NCBI GenBank assembly: GCA_038317685.1
Contig: JBBQBQ010000041.1
Location: 1-19,308 of the forward strand
Source: JBBQBQ01 sp038317685
GTDB lineage: Bacteria; Desulfobacterota; Desulfuromonadia; Desulfuromonadales; DDH964
DNA: 19,308 nt
Direction: 5' to 3'
Shown here: positions 14,824 through 19,308 of the stretch, one piece after another
Layout of the letters: each line of letters starts with the position of its first letter
Position numbering within the stretch: the stretch's first letter is position 1
The notes under the pieces: generated by a model
Told to the model about the DNA's origin: nothing
What the model saw: only the letters and a program-made list of their open reading frames with translations
The model's database searches: none
Made by a program: the position numbers and the translations under genes

Positions 14824-14920
14824 GAGCCCCGCCGGCGCTTCTGCACCGCCGGGGCTCGGAACAATGGAATAAAACCACCAGCCGCGTGAAGCGGGGGCTT
14901 TGACCCTCCTTCACGTCGGC
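14824..14920 (+). other. Tandem intercistronic hairpins between pstS and pstC
   Basis: The first hairpin pairs GAGCCCCG (14824-14831) with CGGGGCTC (14850-14857). The second pairs GCCGCGTGAAG (14881-14891) with CTTCACG-T-CGGC (14909-14920), an 11-bp stem with one bulged T. Neither is followed by a T-run, so read-through into pstC is expected. They may stabilise the pstS message or partly block transcription, keeping the binding protein in excess over the permease; that role is inference from other binding-protein operons. Confidence 0.6.
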
Positions 14921-14976
14921 GCTTTGGTTCGCAGGCATTCCCGGGACGTTCCGAGTCAATTGTCTCACGAGGATTT

Positions 14977-15903
14977 ATGCAGCTGCAGCGACAACGCAAC
15001 TTCGACCCGGCCTTCCGCTGGCTGGCCACCGGCTGCGGTCTTATCATTGTGGCTCTGGCCGCCGGCATTTTCTGGGAGCTCTACAGCGGTTCCGAACTCT
15101 CTCGGCATAAGTTCGGCTTCGGTTTCCTCGTGTCCCAGTCCTGGAATCCCGTCACCGAACAGTTCGGGGCGGCGAGCAGCATCTTCGGCTCCCTGGTTTC
15201 GACCGCAATCGCCATGGCCATCGCGGTCCCCTTGAGTCTGATCATCGCCCTGTTTCTGGTCGAACTGGCTCCACCCCGGGTCAGCCGGGTGGTCGGCGGC
15301 GCCATCGAATTGCTGGCATCGATCCCCAGTATCATCTACGGCATGTGGGGGCTTTTCGTCTTTGCCCCCTTCATGGCCGACCATGTGCAGCCGCTTTTGG
15401 CCAAGGTCGGCGGCGGACTCCCCTTCTTCAAGGGGCCGCCGATGGGGATCGGCATGCTTACCGCCGGGATTATCCTGGCCCTGATGGTCCTTCCCTTCAT
15501 CACCTCGGTGACCCGCGACATCTTCACGATGGTCCCAGCGGTGGTCAAGGAGTCGGCCTACGGGATGGGTTCGACGACCTGGGAGGTGAGCCGCAAGGTG
15601 ACCATCCCCTACGGCATCCAGGGGATTGTCGGTGCCTGTTTCCTCGGCCTCGGACGGGCCATCGGCGAGACCATGGCCGTGACCTTCGTCATCGGCAACC
15701 GCCACGAGATCTCCGCCTCGCTTTTCGCCGCCGCCAACAGCATCGCCTCGACGCTGGCCAACGAATTCACCGAGGCGTCTGAGGATATCTACCTCAGCTC
15801 GCTGGTGGAGCTGGGACTGGTCCTCTTCGCCGTCACCTTTCTGCTGCAGCTGGCGGCCCAGCTCTGGCTGAAGCGGACCAAGCGCAAAATGGGGGTGGCG
15901 TGA
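14977..15903 (+). CDS. pstC: Phosphate ABC transporter permease PstC
   Basis: This 308-residue inner-membrane permease has about six membrane segments, starting with FRWLATGCGLIIVALAAGIFWELY (about residues 10-33). The ABC-permease coupling region is seen in DIFTMVPAVVKESAYGMGSTTWEVSRKVTIPYGIQGIV, with GLGRAIGETMAVTFVIGN close behind, which is characteristic of PstC. PstC pairs with PstA to form the phosphate channel. The ATG at 14977 has a GAGG a few bases upstream, and the stop overlaps the pstA start by one base (TGATG), indicating translational coupling. The 157 bp upstream contain the two strong hairpins rather than a clear promoter, so expression probably depends on read-through from pstS. 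Confidence 0.95.
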   Translation: MQLQRQRNFDPAFRWLATGCGLIIVALAAGIFWELYSGSELSRHKFGFGFLVSQSWNPVTEQFGAASSIFGSLVSTAIAMAIAVPLSLIIALFLVELAPPRVSRVVGGAIELLASIPSIIYGMWGLFVFAPFMADHVQPLLAKVGGGLPFFKGPPMGIGMLTAGIILALMVLPFITSVTRDIFTMVPAVVKESAYGMGSTTWEVSRKVTIPYGIQGIVGACFLGLGRAIGETMAVTFVIGNRHEISASLFAAANSIASTLANEFTEASEDIYLSSLVELGLVLFAVTFLLQLAAQLWLKRTKRKMGVA

Positions 15904-16751
15904 TGCGGGAACGGTCGTTGGCGGCGCGCCGCTTTAGCGATCTTCTGTTTCGAATCCTGGCCAGTCTGGCGGCGCTGATCGGGATCGCCTTTTTGGTCTG
16001 GATTCTTTCGGTCGTTCTTTCCCGGGGGATTCAGGCGATCAACTGGGATTTCTTCACCCAGCGTCCGGCTCCTCCCGGCATGGAAGGCGGCGGGGTCGGC
16101 AGCGCCATCTACGGAACCCTGCTGATGACCGGTCTGGCGGTTCTGATCGGGGTTCCGACCGGCCTTCTGGGCGGGGTCTTCCTTGCCGAATTCGGACAGA
16201 ACACCCGCCTCGGCGAAGGGGTGCGCTTCACCTGCAACCTGCTGATGGGAACCCCCACGATCATCGTCGGGGTCTTCGTCTACATCATCATGGTGGTGCC
16301 GATGAAGAACTTCTCCGGCTATGCCGGGGCGGTGGCACTGGCGATCATCATGCTGCCGGTGGTGACCCGCACCACCGAGGACATGCTCTCCCTTGTCCCC
16401 AGCGCACTGCGGGAATCGGCGTTGGCTCTCGGCGCGCCGCGCTGGAAAGTCACCCTCGGGGTCCTCTTCCCCGCCGCCAAGAACGGTCTGATCACCGGCA
16501 TCCTCCTCGCCGTGGCCCGGGTCACCGGTGAATCGGCGCCGCTCCTCTTTACCGCCTTGAACAGCCCCTACTGGCCGACCACTCTCAATGAACCGATCAG
16601 CAACCTGACCGTCACCATCTTCAACTACGCCATGTCCCCCTACCCTGACTGGCAGGCGATGGCCTGGGGGGCGTCTTTTCTGATTACCGCCGGGGTCCTC
16701 GGGGCGACCGTTTTCACCCGGGGTCTGCTCTGGTTCAGGAGTAACCGATAA
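15903..16751 (+). CDS. pstA: Phosphate ABC transporter permease PstA
   Basis: This 282-residue partner permease of PstC has an N-terminal membrane segment (LFRILASLAALIGIAFLVWILSVVL), GVGSAIYGTLLMTGLAVLIG, PTGLLGGVFLAEFG, LLMGTPTIIVGVFVYIIMVV, and the coupling region MLSLVPSALRESALALGAPRWKVTLGVLFPAA followed by AVARVTGESAPLLFTAL, all typical of PstA. The chosen ATG at 15903 overlaps the pstC stop; a GTG at 15900 is directly in front and would add one residue. A G-rich ribosome site (15891-15897) lies inside the end of pstC. The stop overlaps the pstB start by one base, so C, A and B are made in close ratio. Confidence 0.95.
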   Translation: MRERSLAARRFSDLLFRILASLAALIGIAFLVWILSVVLSRGIQAINWDFFTQRPAPPGMEGGGVGSAIYGTLLMTGLAVLIGVPTGLLGGVFLAEFGQNTRLGEGVRFTCNLLMGTPTIIVGVFVYIIMVVPMKNFSGYAGAVALAIIMLPVVTRTTEDMLSLVPSALRESALALGAPRWKVTLGVLFPAAKNGLITGILLAVARVTGESAPLLFTALNSPYWPTTLNEPISNLTVTIFNYAMSPYPDWQAMAWGASFLITAGVLGATVFTRGLLWFRSNR

Positions 16752-17635
16752 TGGAGAATACCAGCCCGTTTCAGATCAACCGCGAATTGGCCGGAGTCCC
16801 GACGCTGGAATTTGTCACGGGCAGCCAAGCCGCTGCCGCCGGGGGGGCCGTGGTCAAACCTCCGTCGCTGGTCGGCGATTCCCCGGTGAAAATCTCCGCG
16901 CGCAGCCTCAACTTCTACTACGGAGACAATCAGGCGTTGACCGACAACAACCTCGACATCGCCGCCAACAAGGTCACGGCGATCATCGGCCCGTCGGGGT
17001 GCGGCAAGTCGACTCATCTGCGGACCTACAATCGGATCTTTGAGCTTTACCGGAATCAGCGGGTCTCCGGCGAGATCCTCCTCGACGGTCAAAACCTCCT
17101 CGATCCCGACTGGGATGTGCTGGAGCTGCGCCGCCGGGTGGGGATGATCTTCCAGAAACCGACCCCCTTCTCCATGAGCGTCTTCGACAATGTCGCCTAC
17201 GGCCTGCGCATGCACTACAAGATGACCCGCAGTGAACTGCAGGGCCGGGTGGAGACGGCGCTGCGCCAGGCCGCCCTCTGGGAGGAGGTCAAGGAGAAGC
17301 TCGACAAGCCCGGGATGGCTCTTTCCGGAGGCCAGCAGCAGCGGCTCTGCATTGCCCGGGCCGTCGCCGTCGAGCCGGAAGTGGTGCTGATGGACGAACC
17401 GACCTCCGCCATCGATCCGGTGGCGACGGCCAAGATCGAAGAGTTGATCACCTCCCTCAAGGACAACTACACCATCGTCATCGTGACCCACAACATGCAG
17501 CAGGCAGCGCGGATCTCCGACTTCACGGCCTTCTTTTACCAGGGGCTGATCGTCGAGTTCGGGGCGACCAAAAAGATCTTCACCAAGCCGGTCAAAAAAC
17601 AGACCGAGGACTATATCACCGGCCGCTTCGGCTGA
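16751..17635 (+). CDS. pstB: Phosphate ABC transporter ATP-binding protein PstB
   Basis: This 294-residue ATPase drives phosphate import. Walker A is GPSGCGKST (Lys86), the Q-loop lies in VGMIFQKPTPFSMSVFDNVAYGL, the ABC signature is LSGGQQQR (residues 191-198), Walker B is VVLMDEPTS (Asp215-Glu216) and the H-loop is VTHN. It is longer than the usual 250-260 residues because about 45 residues (including GSQAAAAGGAVVKPPS) precede the conserved ISARSLNFYYGD; the ATG at 16751 is nevertheless supported by AGGAG nine bases upstream and by overlap with pstA. Two positions differ from common PstB: GKSTHLRTYNR where GKSTLLRxxNR is usual, and DEPTSAIDP where DEPCSALDP is common. A hairpin with a T-run follows before phoU. 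Confidence 0.96.
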   Translation: MENTSPFQINRELAGVPTLEFVTGSQAAAAGGAVVKPPSLVGDSPVKISARSLNFYYGDNQALTDNNLDIAANKVTAIIGPSGCGKSTHLRTYNRIFELYRNQRVSGEILLDGQNLLDPDWDVLELRRRVGMIFQKPTPFSMSVFDNVAYGLRMHYKMTRSELQGRVETALRQAALWEEVKEKLDKPGMALSGGQQQRLCIARAVAVEPEVVLMDEPTSAIDPVATAKIEELITSLKDNYTIVIVTHNMQQAARISDFTAFFYQGLIVEFGATKKIFTKPVKKQTEDYITGRFG

Positions 17636-17640
17636 AGCTT

Positions 17641-17670
17641 GAGCCGGGTTAGGGAGCTCGCCCGGTTTTT
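17641..17670 (+). terminator. Attenuator-like hairpin between pstB and phoU
   Basis: CCGGG (17644-17648) pairs with CCCGG (17661-17665), extendable by three weaker pairs (G-U, A-U, G-U) into the T-run, followed by TTTTT (17666-17670). It starts five bases after the pstB stop. The short stem suggests partial termination, lowering phoU relative to pstB, while still allowing read-through. Confidence 0.5.
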
Positions 17671-17701
17671 GAACCTATGTTCCCCAGAAGGAATTGCCGT
17701 C

Positions 17702-18352
17702 ATGACCATGCACATGCAGCGTGAACTCGAGAAACTCAAGAAGATGATCCTTGCGCTCTCGGCGGTCGTCGAAGAGAGCGTGCAGCAGGCGGTTCTGTCC
17801 CTGGTCAAGGGGGATGTGCCGCTGGCCGAGAAGGTCATCGCCGGCGACGAGCAGATCGACCGGATGGAGGTCGACCTGGAGGAGGAGTGCCTGAAAATCC
17901 TCGCTCTCCACCAGCCGGTCGCCGCCGATCTGCGCTTTATCGTTTCGGTCCTGAAGATCAACAACGACCTGGAGCGGATCGCCGATCTGGCGACCAACGT
18001 CGCCGAACGCACCGTCGGTCTGGCGACCGTGGCGCCCTGCGAGTTTCCCTTCGATCTCGAAGAGATGGCCGGCAAGGTCGAGGCCATGCTGGAGAAGGCC
18101 CTCGATTCCCTGGTCAACCTCGACCTGGGTCTTTCCCGGGAGGTGACGACGCTCGACGACGAGGTCGACGCGATCCACAAGCATAACTACACCCTGGTCA
18201 AGAACCAGATCCGCCGCCACCCCGAGCGCATCGACGCCCAGGTCCAGTTCCTCTCCATCTCCCGCCACCTGGAGCGGATCGCCGATCTCGCCACCAACAT
18301 CGCCGAGGACGTCACCTACATGATCGAGGGGGAGATCGTCCGGCATACCTGA
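17702..18352 (+). CDS. phoU: Phosphate signalling protein PhoU
   Basis: This 216-residue all-helical protein is made of two homologous three-helix halves. Each contains the metal-binding E/D motif: NNDLERIADLATNVAERTVG in the first and SRHLERIADLATNIAEDVTY in the second. PhoU links the PstSCAB transporter to PhoR and keeps the Pho regulon off when phosphate is plentiful; it also limits phosphate uptake. The start at 17702 (MTMHMQRELEKLKKMI) has AAGGA nine bases upstream; the longer frame from 17639 crosses the attenuator hairpin and is not supported. It is the last gene of the pst unit, and an intrinsic terminator overlaps its end. Confidence 0.96.
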   Translation: MTMHMQRELEKLKKMILALSAVVEESVQQAVLSLVKGDVPLAEKVIAGDEQIDRMEVDLEEECLKILALHQPVAADLRFIVSVLKINNDLERIADLATNVAERTVGLATVAPCEFPFDLEEMAGKVEAMLEKALDSLVNLDLGLSREVTTLDDEVDAIHKHNYTLVKNQIRRHPERIDAQVQFLSISRHLERIADLATNIAEDVTYMIEGEIVRHT

Positions 18353-18370
18353 TCGCCCGATCTCCTTTTT
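18331..18370 (+). terminator. Intrinsic terminator of the pst-phoU operon
   Basis: Perfect eight-base arms GGAGATCG (18331-18338) and CGATCTCC (18358-18365) are followed directly by TTTTT (18366-18370). The left arm and the stop codon of phoU lie within the structure. A second G-rich hairpin at 18404-18437 (CCGGCA/TGCCGG core) follows without a good T-run and may back it up. Confidence 0.68.
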
Positions 18371-18442
18371 AATCCGTTGCGGGGCCCGAAAAGGCCAGGC
18401 GCGAAGCCCTCCGGCAAGCATCTGCCGGGGGGGGCTTTGGTC

Positions 18443-18471
18443 TTGACAGGGGGGAGGCGAGTTGCTAACGT
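18443..18471 (+). promoter_or_regulatory. Probable sigma70 promoter of serA
   Basis: A consensus -35 TTGACA (18443-18448) is followed, after exactly 17 bases, by TAACGT (18466-18471) as a weak -10. Transcription would begin near 18478, about 58 bases before the serA ATG. The inverted repeat AACGT-ACC-ACGTT (18467-18479) overlaps the -10 and likely start point and might be an operator. Confidence 0.6.
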
Positions 18472-18535
18472 ACCACGTTGCCGCCGGGACCGTTTTGCCC
18501 CGGTCGGCCGGTTGGGCGAGGAGCGTGGCGACCCC

Positions 18536-19308
18536 ATGAAAGTACTGGTTTCCGATAGATTTTCCCCTGAGGGGCTAGCGGTCTTTGAAGCGGCCGAAGG
18601 GATTGAGCTGGCGTACCACCCAGGCATCTCGCCCGCCGATCTGGTGCGCGAAGTGGCCGATGCCGACGCCCTGGTGGTGCGCGGCGGGACCCAGCTGACT
18701 GAAGAGGTCTTCGCCGCCGCCAATCGCCTGAAGGTTGTCGGCCGGGCCGGGATCGGCCTGGAGAACATGGACCTGGCCGCCGCCAACCGCAAAGGGGTGG
18801 TGGTCATGAACACCCCCTTCGGCAGCACCACCACCACCGCCGAACATACCATCGCCATGCTCATGGCCTTGGCCCGGCAAATCCCCGAAGCGAGCCGTTC
18901 GACCAAGGCCGGCCGCTGGGAGAAGGACCGTTTCCTCGGGGTCGAGATCACCGGCAAAACCCTCGGGGTGATCGGTGCCGGCAAGATCGGCCGACTGGTG
19001 GTGGAACGGGCCCTGGGGCTGAAGATGCGGGTGATCGTCCACGATCCCTACCTGACCGAGGAGGCGATCCGGCAGATCGGCGCCGAGCCGGTCGATTTCG
19101 AGGACCTGCTGTCCCGGGCCGACTTCATCACCTTGCATATCCCCCTCAACGCCGAAACCGAGGGACTCCTCGGCGAAGCGACCCTGGCCCGGGTCAGGCC
19201 GGGGTGTCGCATCATCAACTGTGCCATGGGCGGGCTGATCGACGAGGCCGCCCTGTTTCGGGCCCTGGTCGCCGGGAAGGTCGCCGGAGCGGCCCTTGAC
19301 GTTTTCGC
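18536..19308 (+). CDS. serA: D-3-phosphoglycerate dehydrogenase, 5' part (C-terminus outside window)
   Basis: The first 257 residues of a SerA-type D-2-hydroxyacid dehydrogenase, the NAD-dependent first step of serine synthesis from 3-phosphoglycerate, are present. Family blocks are LKVVGRAGIGLENMDLAAAN, NTPFGSTTTTAEHTIAMLMA, the NAD-binding GAGKIG (residues 147-152) with acidic HDPYL after the second strand, ADFITLHIPLN and VAGAALDVF. The substrate-binding Arg normally found in NCARGG is Met231 here (INCAMGGLIDEAAL), which is unusual. The ACT or other C-terminal regulatory domains lie beyond the window. The ATG at 18536 has GAGGAG about 12 bases upstream, a long spacing. With Arg missing, a related dehydrogenase with another substrate is possible, although the rest reads as SerA. 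Confidence 0.85.
   Translation, partial: MKVLVSDRFSPEGLAVFEAAEGIELAYHPGISPADLVREVADADALVVRGGTQLTEEVFAAANRLKVVGRAGIGLENMDLAAANRKGVVVMNTPFGSTTTTAEHTIAMLMALARQIPEASRSTKAGRWEKDRFLGVEITGKTLGVIGAGKIGRLVVERALGLKMRVIVHDPYLTEEAIRQIGAEPVDFEDLLSRADFITLHIPLNAETEGLLGEATLARVRPGCRIINCAMGGLIDEAALFRALVAGKVAGAALDVF

Noticed and set aside
18465..18471. CTAACGT before serA as a PHO box
   Set aside because: No partner repeat 11 bp upstream, and it overlaps the -10 of a good -35 promoter.
1..19308. CRISPR arrays, transposases, tRNA or rRNA genes
   Set aside because: No regularly spaced repeats, transposase motifs, terminal inverted repeats or tRNA-like cloverleaf sequences were seen on either strand.

Overview
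This 19.3 kb stretch of a GC-rich Gram-negative chromosome (signal peptides, a periplasmic PstS, a lipoprotein-type efflux adaptor, strong Shine-Dalgarno sites) is dominated by inorganic phosphate and polyphosphate (polyP) biology. Gene content and protein style would fit a Desulfuromonadota/Geobacter-type bacterium, but that placement is inferred from general resemblance, without marker genes. No rRNA, tRNA, CRISPR array or mobile element is visible, so this looks like ordinary vertically inherited chromosome.

Layout, left to right. (1) 1-1407, minus strand: a TetR-type repressor followed by the start of an RND efflux membrane-fusion lipoprotein that runs off the left edge; a perfect 16-bp palindrome just upstream of the repressor is the probable operator. 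(2) 1571-6879, plus strand, a polyP module: a PPK2-family kinase, PPK1, a small helix-hairpin-helix/lysine-rich protein, and a Ppx/GppA phosphatase with a C-terminal HD-like domain. (3) 7107-9410, four small stress or envelope genes: a YegP-type repeat protein, a YeaQ/YmgE (GlsB) membrane protein, a neutral zinc metallopeptidase and CreA. (4) 9411-10775: a CHAD-domain protein, a family linked to polyP binding, preceded by a 370-bp leader with a strong intrinsic terminator and alternating complementary segments that look like an attenuator. (5) 11075-18352: a complete phosphate-starvation locus, phoB-phoR-pstS-pstC-pstA-pstB-phoU. Matching direct-repeat PHO-box candidates with 11-bp periodicity lie upstream of phoB and twice upstream of pstS, hairpins lie between pstS/pstC and pstB/phoU, and an intrinsic terminator overlaps the end of phoU. 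(6) 18443-19308: a sigma70-like promoter and a 5' partial serA whose normally invariant catalytic-site Arg appears as Met.

Working together: PstSCAB imports phosphate, PhoU/PhoR/PhoB sense it and control the locus, PPK1 stores phosphate as polyP, PPK2 and Ppx draw it down to nucleotides or free phosphate, and the CHAD and lysine-rich proteins are candidates for polyP binding or granule organisation. The PHO-box candidates seen are confined to phoB and pstS; none was seen before the polyP genes, so those may be controlled differently.
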